NCBI GenBank assembly: GCA_900545755.1 | Contig: URAG01000026.1 | Location: 1 to 29,811 of the forward strand | From: an uncultured Cloacibacillus sp. | GTDB lineage: Bacteria; Synergistota; Synergistia; Synergistales; Synergistaceae | Length of the DNA stretch: 29,811 nt | Direction of reading: 5' to 3' | Part shown: positions 6,344 to 16,161 of the stretch, piece by piece | Layout of the letters: each line of letters starts with the position of its first letter | How positions within the stretch are numbered: the first letter of the stretch is position 1 | Program-made: the position numbers and the translations under genes | The notes under the pieces: generated by a model | Seen by the model: the letters and a program-made list of their open reading frames with translations, nothing else | What the model was told of the DNA's origin: nothing | Database searches by the model: none

Positions 6344-9300
6344 CTATATAATCAAAGGGGCGGCATATCGTTTTATTTTCTTGCGCTGTCCTATTATCGT
6401 TTGAAGCGCACGAAGAAAATTACCGTCGCCAGCTTCCTTGGCGGCAAGATATAATCTCTTTGCGCCAACTACCGGAAACGGCGCCGTTATAAGAGACACA
6501 CCTTCGACGGCATTCCATATCCCGCGTTCAAATTTAGTCATGCCGGTATATTTACTTACTTCGTCCGAGTCTTCGGATGTAACATCCTCGTATCCCTTCA
6601 ATATTTTTGAAAGAGGCGCGACAAACGCGGAATAAGTCGTTCCGTTGTATCCCTGGCCTGAGAAAGATTCCCAGAAGGACATCAACTCTTTGCCTACGAG
6701 CGGAATAGATTCCACCGTCTGCTTAGTAAAAGCTGACAGCACCCACGCAGTCCAGCTTTCGTCGTTGTCGTCGTCAGGCATGCCGTCCACTATCGCCTTC
6801 ATAGCCACAGCGCATACCAGACATGCGGTAATGTTCCACAACGCCTCAGGATGGTCGCCTCGCTTTACAGCCTGCGCCATATCATAGGCAGTCATTCCGA
6901 GCAAGGGAGCTGCATCTGACGTGAATATCATCATGAGCCTAGCAAGGCCGCTCTGCCGCCATATCATCGGCGCGTCCTTAAGCATGGGCGTCTGCTGCGT
7001 GAGCAGCACCGCGCGCTGAGCCGCCCTTATAGCCTGCTCGCGCGGCAACTTTTTCTTGATATTCGAGTCAAACGTGGCTTTCCAGCCTATGGCTGCGACC
7101 GCTCTGTCCATGTACGATATGGGCGCGATGAGAGTCTCCATAGTTTTTCTATAGGCGTATTTAACGCCACCGGCAGCAGTCGGATCGTACTTATCTATGC
7201 TGAAGAAAGCATTCGGCAGACGATCCCGCATCTGTGGGTCCATGTCGTATATATCCTCCAGGAACTGCTTAGGATGGCTCACGTAGTCGGCAACCGCGCA
7301 CGCCAGTTCAGCGTGGCCTGCCGTAACTAAAAACCGCGGTATCGACGTCGTCTGTTTCATTACGGTTCCCAGATTGGCCGCAAGGTACGTGTACGCCATG
7401 TTTCCACCAAGAAAATGAGAGAGTTTGTCGAACACGTTTTTGCCCTGAGTCAGCCTGTCGCTGTTCACAAGATTGATATATTCCTGTACAGCCCGCCAAG
7501 TCCCTGTTCCGAACTTCTCTCGAATGAGTTTAGGAAGATTGTATGAACGGCCACTTAAGTCTTCAAAGTTCTCTGTGAACACGGAATGAAGATCCGGGCC
7601 GATCTGCGCGAAAGCCGCCGTGTGCTCCATGGCGTCGACCTGAGTATTCCAGATGGACAGTAGACCTAGTTGTATCGGGGCCTGGCGGTTGCGCCCTATT
7701 TCCTTGCCAGGTATAACGCGGGGATTTAAAAATCCTCTTTCCAGACCAGCTTTTCTTGCCCCCGCCTGTTCGGCGATGCCCCTCGCGTAGGCCGCTTCGT
7801 CCGCGTTTTCAAGCCCATGGTTCGACGTGTACTCCAACCGGTGCATCGGCGTGTAGTTCTCCTCCTTGAGCATGCCCTGGTTGAAATTGGCTATAAAGAT
7901 GTCGTTCATACGCTCGTAGTTCGCGTCGTACTCCTGGACGACATAGTCGGCAAGCTCCTTTTCTTTAGGTGTCAAAGCCTTGATGCACTCGCCTATATGC
8001 GCAAGCGCCGCCTCCGGCGCCGGAACGTCGTTCCCAGGCGCGTCAAATGCTTTAGCGTTCTCTATAAACCACTCGTCGGGGATAAGGTGCCGCATATTGC
8101 CGTATATAAGCGCCTGAGACGATTTATCGTTCTGCATCGCGGTATAGATAGACATCAGGCCATCGATGCTGTACTTATGCCCTCCTATGATACGTATTTT
8201 GCTCAAGTCATGCAGCGTTATCCCGAGCGATTTCATTTTCTTGTTCATGGCGTCGTGGCGTTCATGGATATGCCTCAGCTTTGCATCATACGCTGCGTTC
8301 ACCTCATCGACGCAGTGCTTCGAGAAGGCGCTGTTGAATTTTCCCTCGCCGTGTCCTATCCAGTCGAACAGGCGTATCGCGCCGAGCGTGTTAGCGTAGG
8401 TCCAATCCTTCACTTTTTCCGCCCGTCCTAGGATACCGTCGTACTGTTTCGAAAGGTCTTCCGCGCCTGAGACAGGTCCTTTTTTTATCTTGCTCTCAGT
8501 CTTTGCAAGGTCTTCGGCGCATTCAGTCCTTATCTTATTCCGCCTTTCGACAATGCCGGCGCGCCATACTTCATATTCTCTGCGGCCGCGAGCGTGTATC
8601 TCGTTTATCTCTTTTGCAAGAGCCGCAATCTCGGAGAGCTTCGCGTCAGAAAGACGAAGGTCGTTCAGCGTCATGCCGGCCGCTTCAAGCTTTTCTATCA
8701 GCCTTACGAACGGAGCATCCTTCGGGTTAATGTCTCTATAATCCAGGCCAAGGTCCTGTTTTATGGCGTCCATAAGAGACGCAGCCATCTTCATCCTTTC
8801 CGTAGGATATACTGCGGCGAATTTAGATTTGCGCCGCCTCCGTCCGGGCCGTTTTTTGTCCAGCTCCGTATCGTTGAGATTGACTATCTGACGGCTTTCT
8901 TTCAGCTTCGCAAGCATTTCCTGCTGTACCGACCATATCACCTTTTCGTCGTTGACGTCCCGGTTGATGCCGTTAAGCAGCTCGTCTATGTCGTTGAGCA
9001 AAGTCTTCCGCTTCTCAAGACGTTCGAACATAGCCTCACGTTTGCTTTTTGTTTTGTAATCGAAGCCAGGACGCTGGAATTTTGCACCGCGTTCTCCTTC
9101 GCTTCTTCCTCTATCGTAGCCAAGCGCTTCGCCTAGCCGGAATTTATTGCGTGATTCACGAGTATTGCTCTTCTCAAGTTCAGAAATACGCTCTTGAAGC
9201 ACATCGATTTCTTGAAGAAGGTCAGCAATCGTCGCGTTAGCTGAGTACGACTCATCCATTTCCTGCGGCGTAGCAAGCAAACGGTCGAAAACGTCCTGGA

Positions 9301-12300
9301 CTTCAGGCGTGATTACTTCTCCGGCGAATTTCGCATTAGAATAAATCTCCAACAGCCACATGCGCATTTTCTTGAAGATAGACCGAAGCGGATTCGACGG
9401 CGCTTCTCCCGTCATAACATAGGTCTCCATGGCGCGGGCCCATTTCTCATGCGCTGCCGTCAGTCTCGCACGCTGCGAGTCGTCGAGGCTGTTCAGATCT
9501 GAGAGGTCCATGTCTGAAACGCCGAGATAGTCAAGGACAGTTTTCAAGTCGCCGCTTATTTCTGTATCCACTTCGGCCTTATAACCGTAGCGAATGAGGT
9601 CGTCCAGGATAAGATGCCCCATTTCATGGATGAAAGTACTCCTGTCGGCCGTGCGGAAAAGCGTCACAAGCGCTTCGCCGGTATTACGGTTGAACGTAAT
9701 TCCTCCGCGCTTGCCTTTGGCAGCGGATTGATAGAACCGGTTCAGCTCCTCGTTCACCTTCTCATACTTCTGCGCCAGCCGCGCAAAACCATTGGAGGCC
9801 GCTTCGCCGGAGACGGCTTCCTCAGCTTTGACATTCTCCGCGTTTTCTGATACGTTAGATGTGCCTCCTGCATGCTGTTCTGACTTCTCGCTACCATCAG
9901 AAGAGGAACGGAAGTTACCAGGAGGCATTTTTTCTGCCTTCAGCAGTTCAAACGACACAAGCTCGACTGAATACAGTTTGTTATCCTGCCCTCGTATCTC
10001 GCGAACCGTAATATAAGCAATAGCAGCGTCTCGGCTGTCAGGTACTACGACCGGCGCGCCGAAGCGTTTTATCTCAACGACGTCGGCGCGTCGTTTTTCA
10101 TCTGGATGTGAGAAAAGCAGCTCCGAGTTCTTATACAGTTTGAGAATATTCGCGGCGGCTGTAATATGGTCCCGAAGAGTAAAACCGTTCGCTAAAGATT
10201 TATCGGACGCCTTTCCTGAAAGCATCTTCTTTATCCCGTTAGCCGCCAGCGAAACCGCAATTTTGTCGCTCTCGTTCTCGACGCCCTTCTCGGCTTTCTT
10301 TATCTGTTCACGGAGATAAGCCTTCGCCGCGTCGAACGAATTGAACACCTTATCCGGCATCGCCTTTTTCGTATCTTCGCTCATCTCGGAAACAGGGAGA
10401 TAGTCCTCGCCTGCAAAATCCTTGACGCCCGAAAGCATTTCTCTTATAGTGATCGGAGAAAGGCCCGGCAGATCGGCGAGCCCGTTATCGGGTGCCGCTG
10501 AGAGCCGGGCACCGCCCGGCAGATCGGTGAACCTGTTTTCAGGCGACGCTGATAGCCGGGCGTTTTTATCTTCTATTATCACGTCGTATAATTCGACAGT
10601 CCTGTGGTCTAGCTCTATGTCTCCATTTTTATTCTCTTCGGCAACCAGACGTATAACCTTATACGTTTCTCCGTCTACAGTAATCGGAACATACAGTCTA
10701 TGATAAAAAGCGACCTTGTTTTTCCGGTTTGCGCTCTGCCGCCTGCTTCTGGGCCATGACGGGTCAACCTCGATTATCTTTTCGTTTTTCATGCTTTCGA
10801 TAAGCACGGAAGCAGAAACTATATCCGACAGATTATCAAACGCGACCTTGCGCAGTGCGGGAACGTTCTTCGTAACATCTGACGGTGCGCTGGAATGTGA
10901 TAAATGTTCCGCGTGCTTTCTAAGTATCTCGACAACGGCTTTATTGTCCGCTGAGGTTATCTTCAGCGGCGTCATTTCACGTATCTTGTTTTTTAGCTCT
11001 TGAACGCCCGGATAATGCGTGCCGTCATACGACTTAGACAAATCGACGACGCTGACATGCGCATCAGGGTCTACATCAGCGTTCACCGGCTGATAATACG
11101 AACCGTCAGCGTCAGTATCTTTGCGTTGTACACGGAGCCTGTGCAGCTCCTTAGGGCTCATGTCAAGGCGTTTCCCAAGCGTGTACAGATAACGGCTGTA
11201 TAGGTCTGCGTTTGCAATGCTTGCCTCGTCGTCCATACCCGCCTCGCGAAGTTCCGAAGTTATTTCGCGGCGTACCTCTACGGCTTCCTTAGCATAGCCG
11301 TTGTTCTGTTCGAGCGGGTCCTGAAGCTTCCTGTTAAGGCGTTCCGCAGCTTCCCTCTTTGTAACGCCTCTCGCTCCTTCGCGGACGTCCATTTCTACTG
11401 ACTTTGCAAATTCAGGATGTTCCTCCGCTGTTTTTTCGAAATTCTCGCGCTTCACAGCCACTTCGCCGAGCTCGCTTATGACGCTGTCTTCCGTTATTCC
11501 GAGAGACGCCGCGACGGCGTCGGCGACGTCCGGATTCGACTGGAAGAAGGTGTCGACGGCGTCCTGTCCGAGAAAGACCATGCTCTCTTCGGCGACTGGA
11601 ACAGTACCGTCAACAGAACCTGACACGGCATCGTCTGCTGTGGTATTCGATTCTGCCGTCTTTTCCGGCGCGGATAACTTTTCCGCCGCAGCTGTCCTTA
11701 TGCCTTCTGCGGAATTCCGGTAACGCACGACACGCTTTGCGCCAACTGCCGTAGAATATGCGGAGCCGGGAGTCATCATAAGCGTGATGGAAGGCAGAGC
11801 GTCCAGCCCTGCGCTGGCTATACTTTCAAGCGCCTCTCCGAGCGTCATGTGCTTGTATTCAGGAAGCGTAGCCATCTTTATAGGCTCTCCGATAATGATA
11901 GAGGCGGCTTCCTGCATCATTTCTTCTACATCCTCGTCCCATACGCGCGCGGCGAAGTTCATTGCTCCTGTTTTCAGAGCGCCGGAGACAGTCGGATTCT
12001 TTACAGCTTGTTTTGCCATAAAGGCAGCCGTAAGCTTTTCCAGCTTAGAGGCTACGGCTGGATGAACTGCAAGCCCTTTTACAGCGCGTTTTCCGTAACG
12101 GAGCAGGTAGTCCATGATCATATCGCCGCCTATTTTTTCTCCAAACGAAGAAAGGACGCCGGAAAACATATTGCGCTCTATCCCGGCCGAGACTGCGCCG
12201 TAAAGGAACGACGCCGGCAGAGCCGCATACTGCGGCACACCGTCTTTTACCAGGCTCTCGTTGAATTCAGCCGATTCGCGCAGAAACATACGCGACAACA

Positions 12301-13192
12301 TCGATGAATCGTAGGCTATCCTCGCAGCTGCAAGCGCCGTCGCTCCTACCGCGACAGTCCCTGTAACCACTCCTGCGGGGACAAGAGCCGGCGCGGCCAT
12401 CGCGCCGATGGCAAGGCCGGCTCCGGCCGCCCAAAGGTCGCGTTTGTCCACCCACGAGGCGACGCTTCCCGCAGCGTCGAAAAACGCTTGTTTCAACCCT
12501 TGGTTGTAGGCAGGAGGCGAGAGTTCCGCTATCTCCTTGTCTATCTCCTCTATGCGTTTTGCGACGCCGTCAGACGGATGAAAAAGGTTGTCGTAATATA
12601 GAGCGCCGCGTTCGTCGCGCAGTTTGGATATTTTTATGCCGTTTTCTATATTTTGCGCGATGCTCATGCGCTCTTTTACAAGACCGCTGGACTTAGCCAT
12701 ACGGTAGAATTCTTCATCCGCGAAAAAAGCTTCCGGATTCACGCCGACGGCTTCGGCCTCGCGCGTGCGCAGATACACCTCTTTAGGTTCGAGCCCCGTC
12801 ACTTTGGATATGGCCTCTATGCGGTTCAGCTGCATATAACGCCTGCGTCCTGATTCAGATTCAGCGGTGCGGCCGAAAAACGAATTAACCTCTGAAGGTT
12901 CCTTCCTCAAGAGCATTTCGCCCTCATACTGCGCCAGACGTTTAAATATGGCGTCGTCGGAATAGCCTCTGACGCGCGCCTCAGTTATCGCATTCTTCTT
13001 ACTCGGATAAGCCAGAAAAAGATAATCGTCGTCAGCGCGTATCTCTTTGCGTTCAGGGGTATATGTCGGGTCCTGCGCGAGACGGAAAGAATCATCGTCA
13101 AAATCCCTTGCAATAACGGGGCCGTCATGCCGCGAAGGATATATAGTCGCTTCCGAACCGTCCTGCGCCGGACTTAGAAGCTCTTCCGTCAT
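6344..13192 (-). CDS. Giant polyvalent-type internal virion/ejection protein with zinc metallopeptidase motif
   Basis: 2282 residues, intact, AGGAGGTG before the ATG. Seen along it: a charged N terminus, a glycine/alanine-rich hydrophobic segment (about 255-300), further small-residue stretches to about 480, two copies of a domain like the large-polyvalent-protein domain LPD3 (about 711-877 and 970-1086), separated by a 17-residue tandem repeat, then a zincin motif HEMGH at 1189-1193 followed by the EKWARAMETYVMTGEAPS region typical of polyvalent-protein peptidases, a coiled coil (about 1317-1345), a Lys/Arg-rich helical middle, and a C-terminal region with a hydrophobic stretch near 2115-2137. 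Polyvalent proteins travel with phage DNA into the cell. Its place matches the giant ejection-type proteins of T7- and BPP-1-like podoviruses (T7 gp16). Roles in ejection and in taming the host are inferred. Confidence 0.8.
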   Translation of the reverse strand: MTEELLSPAQDGSEATIYPSRHDGPVIARDFDDDSFRLAQDPTYTPERKEIRADDDYLFLAYPSKKNAITEARVRGYSDDAIFKRLAQYEGEMLLRKEPSEVNSFFGRTAESESGRRRYMQLNRIEAISKVTGLEPKEVYLRTREAEAVGVNPEAFFADEEFYRMAKSSGLVKERMSIAQNIENGIKISKLRDERGALYYDNLFHPSDGVAKRIEEIDKEIAELSPPAYNQGLKQAFFDAAGSVASWVDKRDLWAAGAGLAIGAMAAPALVPAGVVTGTVAVGATALAAARIAYDSSMLSRMFLRESAEFNESLVKDGVPQYAALPASFLYGAVSAGIERNMFSGVLSSFGEKIGGDMIMDYLLRYGKRAVKGLAVHPAVASKLEKLTAAFMAKQAVKNPTVSGALKTGAMNFAARVWDEDVEEMMQEAASIIIGEPIKMATLPEYKHMTLGEALESIASAGLDALPSITLMMTPGSAYSTAVGAKRVVRYRNSAEGIRTAAAEKLSAPEKTAESNTTADDAVSGSVDGTVPVAEESMVFLGQDAVDTFFQSNPDVADAVAASLGITEDSVISELGEVAVKRENFEKTAEEHPEFAKSVEMDVREGARGVTKREAAERLNRKLQDPLEQNNGYAKEAVEVRREITSELREAGMDDEASIANADLYSRYLYTLGKRLDMSPKELHRLRVQRKDTDADGSYYQPVNADVDPDAHVSVVDLSKSYDGTHYPGVQELKNKIREMTPLKITSADNKAVVEILRKHAEHLSHSSAPSDVTKNVPALRKVAFDNLSDIVSASVLIESMKNEKIIEVDPSWPRSRRQSANRKNKVAFYHRLYVPITVDGETYKVIRLVAEENKNGDIELDHRTVELYDVIIEDKNARLSASPENRFTDLPGGARLSAAPDNGLADLPGLSPITIREMLSGVKDFAGEDYLPVSEMSEDTKKAMPDKVFNSFDAAKAYLREQIKKAEKGVENESDKIAVSLAANGIKKMLSGKASDKSLANGFTLRDHITAAANILKLYKNSELLFSHPDEKRRADVVEIKRFGAPVVVPDSRDAAIAYITVREIRGQDNKLYSVELVSFELLKAEKMPPGNFRSSSDGSEKSEQHAGGTSNVSENAENVKAEEAVSGEAASNGFARLAQKYEKVNEELNRFYQSAAKGKRGGITFNRNTGEALVTLFRTADRSTFIHEMGHLILDDLIRYGYKAEVDTEISGDLKTVLDYLGVSDMDLSDLNSLDDSQRARLTAAHEKWARAMETYVMTGEAPSNPLRSIFKKMRMWLLEIYSNAKFAGEVITPEVQDVFDRLLATPQEMDESYSANATIADLLQEIDVLQERISELEKSNTRESRNKFRLGEALGYDRGRSEGERGAKFQRPGFDYKTKSKREAMFERLEKRKTLLNDIDELLNGINRDVNDEKVIWSVQQEMLAKLKESRQIVNLNDTELDKKRPGRRRRKSKFAAVYPTERMKMAASLMDAIKQDLGLDYRDINPKDAPFVRLIEKLEAAGMTLNDLRLSDAKLSEIAALAKEINEIHARGRREYEVWRAGIVERRNKIRTECAEDLAKTESKIKKGPVSGAEDLSKQYDGILGRAEKVKDWTYANTLGAIRLFDWIGHGEGKFNSAFSKHCVDEVNAAYDAKLRHIHERHDAMNKKMKSLGITLHDLSKIRIIGGHKYSIDGLMSIYTAMQNDKSSQALIYGNMRHLIPDEWFIENAKAFDAPGNDVPAPEAALAHIGECIKALTPKEKELADYVVQEYDANYERMNDIFIANFNQGMLKEENYTPMHRLEYTSNHGLENADEAAYARGIAEQAGARKAGLERGFLNPRVIPGKEIGRNRQAPIQLGLLSIWNTQVDAMEHTAAFAQIGPDLHSVFTENFEDLSGRSYNLPKLIREKFGTGTWRAVQEYINLVNSDRLTQGKNVFDKLSHFLGGNMAYTYLAANLGTVMKQTTSIPRFLVTAGHAELACAVADYVSHPKQFLEDIYDMDPQMRDRLPNAFFSIDKYDPTAAGGVKYAYRKTMETLIAPISYMDRAVAAIGWKATFDSNIKKKLPREQAIRAAQRAVLLTQQTPMLKDAPMIWRQSGLARLMMIFTSDAAPLLGMTAYDMAQAVKRGDHPEALWNITACLVCAVAMKAIVDGMPDDDNDESWTAWVLSAFTKQTVESIPLVGKELMSFWESFSGQGYNGTTYSAFVAPLSKILKGYEDVTSEDSDEVSKYTGMTKFERGIWNAVEGVSLITAPFPVVGAKRLYLAAKEAGDGNFLRALQTIIGQRKKIKRYAAPLII
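10463..10564 (-). repeat. 51-bp tandem duplication inside the giant gene
   Basis: Units 10463-10513 and 10514-10564 both begin GCCCGGCAGATCGG and both carry AGCCGGGC near the end. They encode ARLSASPENRFTDLPGG and ARLSAAPDNGLADLPGL, 17 residues each, in frame. The two units have diverged at synonymous and replacement sites, so the duplication is not recent. It makes a proline/leucine-rich linker just after the first LPD3-like domain. Confidence 0.85.
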
Positions 13193-13203
13193 ACAAACAC
13201 CTC

Positions 13204-15075
13204 CTATTCCAGCTCTGAGTTCAGTTCGAGGATGTCGTCGAGAATATCCTCCACAGTCTCAGTCATGTCCTCTTCCGTTACGCCGCCTTTGGCCGGCGTA
13301 TCCTGCGGCTGCCACGGGCGCGGCGGCAGATCGCGCTTTACCTCTCTGAATTCAATAGCGTCGACGGCCTTTTTTAAGGTCCCCAGCTCGCTATCGCTGT
13401 TCCATAAAACTCCAATGTCTATATATGGAACGCCGGCGCTGTGCTGTTCCTCTATCGCTCTCAGCATCGCGCGCCGCGCCGCCTCGTCGACCTGTCTCTG
13501 GAAGTCTTCCGCTGCGGGGTCGACTTTGCGGCTTTCCTCACGGAAATAAAAGACGGCTGTGTTTCTGTTGGGATTCTGCGTGCCACCGAAAAGACTGCCG
13601 CCGCGGTTTTTCAGGAAGAAATCTATGTTCTTCTCTTTCATTTTCAGGTAGTCTTTATTCCCAGCGCTTAAATTCTTGCTGTATTCAATAATTTTGTTGG
13701 CCTCGTCGTTAGAGAGATATCCCATAGCGACCGCTTTTTTGAGCTCGCCGTCGGGAAGCCCTCTGAGCTTAGCCTCGCCAAACTGCGCGAAATAGAGATC
13801 ATGCTGTTCTTCGCTGATGCCCAGCCTTTCGCGTACCAGCCGCTCCTGCTCGTCCTGAGGGAGGCTCGTAAATTCCGGATTGAAATATGCCAGCTGACGC
13901 ACAGCTTCTGCCCTTGTAACCGGAGTGCGTGTAAGGGAAATTCCCGGCTTAGGGGCGAATACGCCGGTCCCGTGTACGCGGTCGTTGTCGACCTGAAGGC
14001 TGAGCGTCCACGCCTCTTTCTGCGCTCCATAGTCTTTGAATCTCTCTCCATAAGAAGCTATAAGCCGCTCGACTTCGTTGTGAGAGCCTCCGCCGTATAG
14101 GACCTTTTGAATCTCCAATTCAGCAGATTCCAACTCGGCAAGATGAGCCTTCTTGGTTTCTGAATACAACGAACTGACATAGCTACGATATACGTCTTCG
14201 TCTTTTCCTTCGTGTGTTTTTCGTACTTCGGCGAGAGCGTCGGAAAGGCCGTCTATGCCGTACTTGGACATAAGCCTTTCCGCCTCGTCCTGCGCCTTCA
14301 CCGGCAGCGCCGCCCGGCTTACAGCCTGACGAAGCTTCTCGTAACTCACGCCGTCGAAAGCCTTCTTAAACCGTTCCAGCATGGCCTCTGCGCGCAGCGG
14401 GTCGGTGTTCACGAGCGAATCCAAGCCGTAGCCTATAAGACGCCGCATAACGTCCATCTCGTTTTTGTCGTTCGTCTCTTTCCCCTGGTCACCGTTTATC
14501 GTCAGGTTCACCTGACGCGCCGACGAAATGGCGGCGTCCACAGCCTCCGGAGAATCGAAGCCTGCGGCGAGGGTTACGGCCTCGTTCTTCAGCCGTTCTT
14601 CCGCCTGTTCGGCGTTCCACTTGCGCACCTCCGAGGCCTCCTGGCGCGAAAGCGCGAACGTCGCGGCGCGTGCGTGAGGGATAACCGCCTCGCGGAACAT
14701 CATGCGCTGACGTTCGTTCTCAAGCTCTCCCGCCATCGTCTCGGCCTGGTTCTCATAAACATCGAGCGACCTGTCGTAAAGCCCCTTCGCGTTCGCGCCC
14801 GTCGTGAACATAAGCCCCTTCTGCGGGTCGAACCTCGTCTCCTGATCCCACTTGAGATAACGCGAGACGGCCTCGTTCACCTTCGCCTTGTCCCAGTCCT
14901 CCTGGCGGCGTTTCGCAACGGCCTCCAACTGCGCCGCCGCCTTCTTCGCCGCGTCTGCGAAAACCTCGCCGGAACGGTCGGCGACTCCGAAAGCCCCCTG
15001 CGGGGCCGACGTGCTGCGACGTATCCGCTCCACAGGCTCCTTAGCCACGACTCGCCTCATACGTTCAACCTGCAC
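13204..15075 (-). CDS. Internal virion protein, T7 gp15-like position
   Basis: 623 residues, mostly helical and charged, with no membrane segment. The GTG start at 15075 is preceded by GGGGGTG. Long Ala/Glu/Arg-rich helices run throughout (for example AKKAAAQLEAVAKRRQEDWD near residue 45). A feature resembling repeated helical pairs fits T7 gp15 and the corresponding BPP-1-type core proteins, which form the internal core and are ejected to build a DNA conduit. I see no enzymatic motif. It lies between the gp14-like gene and the giant gene, the same order as in T7-like virion modules. The call depends on order and composition rather than a signature. Confidence 0.6.
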   Translation of the reverse strand: MQVERMRRVVAKEPVERIRRSTSAPQGAFGVADRSGEVFADAAKKAAAQLEAVAKRRQEDWDKAKVNEAVSRYLKWDQETRFDPQKGLMFTTGANAKGLYDRSLDVYENQAETMAGELENERQRMMFREAVIPHARAATFALSRQEASEVRKWNAEQAEERLKNEAVTLAAGFDSPEAVDAAISSARQVNLTINGDQGKETNDKNEMDVMRRLIGYGLDSLVNTDPLRAEAMLERFKKAFDGVSYEKLRQAVSRAALPVKAQDEAERLMSKYGIDGLSDALAEVRKTHEGKDEDVYRSYVSSLYSETKKAHLAELESAELEIQKVLYGGGSHNEVERLIASYGERFKDYGAQKEAWTLSLQVDNDRVHGTGVFAPKPGISLTRTPVTRAEAVRQLAYFNPEFTSLPQDEQERLVRERLGISEEQHDLYFAQFGEAKLRGLPDGELKKAVAMGYLSNDEANKIIEYSKNLSAGNKDYLKMKEKNIDFFLKNRGGSLFGGTQNPNRNTAVFYFREESRKVDPAAEDFQRQVDEAARRAMLRAIEEQHSAGVPYIDIGVLWNSDSELGTLKKAVDAIEFREVKRDLPPRPWQPQDTPAKGGVTEEDMTETVEDILDDILELNSELE

Positions 15076-15081
15076 GGCGCA

Positions 15082-15693
15082 TCACCCCCAATATCCGCTG
15101 TCGAACAATCCAGTCCCGCCTGAAAGCGAGCCGGAAAATTTCTTCCTCGCGCCCTTGCTTCCGCCCGTCAGATAATCCCACTTGCCGGCCACCAAAGAAG
15201 CGCCGCCGAGCAGGGAGCCCCACAGAGCCGCCTTGCCGGCGTTCGTAGTCGCGCGAGCCGCGTTCTCGCCGCCTATGCGCGCAGCCTGAGCGTTCCATGA
15301 AGACTGCTGCGCCTCCGCTATACGTCCGCCCCTCGCCCTCATCGCGTTAAAGCGGATATTCGAAGTATCCAGCTCCTCGATATGCGCAGTCTCGCGCAAC
15401 AGGTCCATAGACGAACCGGCTCCGGCGTCCACTCCGGAAGCGCCCGCCGCCGCGCGCTGCGCGCCGCGTATCTGTGCCGCTTTATTCCGAAGCTGGCGCT
15501 CCTCCTCGGCCGCGCGCGCCGTAACGTCGTCCGCCTCGACACGCGCGCGCTGCGCGTTGAACTCGTGCTGTCGCGCCGCATACTCCGCCTGCTGGCGCTG
15601 GACCTCAGCCTGCTGCCTCGCGGCGTTAGCCTGAGCTATGCCGCCTAAGACCGTAGAGCCTACGGAAAGGGCCGTCGCCGCAACCATACCCAT
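15082..15693 (-). CDS. Internal virion protein, T7 gp14-like
   Basis: 203 residues. An N-terminal small-residue hydrophobic segment (residues 3-22, VAATALSVGSTVLGGIAQAN) is followed by a long Gln/Arg/Ala-rich coiled coil (25-85). A second glycine/alanine hydrophobic stretch lies near 155-170. Podovirus gp14-type core proteins share this layout and embed in the outer membrane during DNA ejection. The start has AGGAGG eight bases upstream, overlapping the end of the gp13-like gene region; the following gene begins within eight bases of its stop. Confidence 0.7.
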   Translation of the reverse strand: MGMVAATALSVGSTVLGGIAQANAARQQAEVQRQQAEYAARQHEFNAQRARVEADDVTARAAEEERQLRNKAAQIRGAQRAAAGASGVDAGAGSSMDLLRETAHIEELDTSNIRFNAMRARGGRIAEAQQSSWNAQAARIGGENAARATTNAGKAALWGSLLGGASLVAGKWDYLTGGSKGARKKFSGSLSGGTGLFDSGYWG

Positions 15694-16161
15694 CTAAACC
15701 GCCTCCTTCGAATGGGAAAAAGGAATAAAATCCATGCCGTAAACGCCGTAAGGCTGCGGCTTCCCGAGCGTAAAGCCCATGAACCTCAGCCACGCAATAC
15801 TCTTTTCGTGCCTCGCGTCCACCCTGCTGCGCATATAGGGATAACGGGCGAAAAGACGCGCAGCCACAGAGCGCGAGCCTTTAAGAAAAGCGACGGGGAA
15901 ATGCGAGACCTCCGGCGTCGAAAAAGCCCACGGCGTCACCCACTTCCAGTCCTCGCGCGAAAGCCCGAAGACGAAGACGCAACGTCCTTCGTACACGACG
16001 CTCCAGCATCGGAAACTCATCAGGAAACAATAATGCAGCGCCGCCTCCGGCCCCGTTCCTACGGCGGCCATAATCTCGGCCCTGTCCGGGAACGAAATAT
16101 TCCGCGCGACCTCAAGGCAGTCAGCGAGGCTCCCGGCGCGGACGTAAGGCCTACCGTCCAC
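15694..16161 (-). CDS. T7 gp13-like internal virion protein (DUF2833, GNAT-like fold)
   Basis: 155 residues from GTG 16161, which overlaps the tail-nozzle gene stop by 11 bases. The C-terminal signature WLRFMGFTLGKPQPYG followed by MDFIPF is the distal GNAT-like motif of the gp13/DUF2833 family, and the middle WKWVTPWAF then VSHFPVAFLKGSR fits the same family. T7 gp13 is needed to assemble the internal core and is not thought to be an active acetyltransferase. Its place immediately before the gp14- and gp15-like genes supports the assignment. Confidence 0.75.
   Translation of the reverse strand: MDGRPYVRAGSLADCLEVARNISFPDRAEIMAAVGTGPEAALHYCFLMSFRCWSVVYEGRCVFVFGLSREDWKWVTPWAFSTPEVSHFPVAFLKGSRSVAARLFARYPYMRSRVDARHEKSIAWLRFMGFTLGKPQPYGVYGMDFIPFSHSKEAV

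Noticed and set aside
7817..8431. 204-codon plus-strand frame opposite the giant gene
   Set aside because: No ribosome site or motif, and it lies entirely within an intact, well-supported gene on the other strand.
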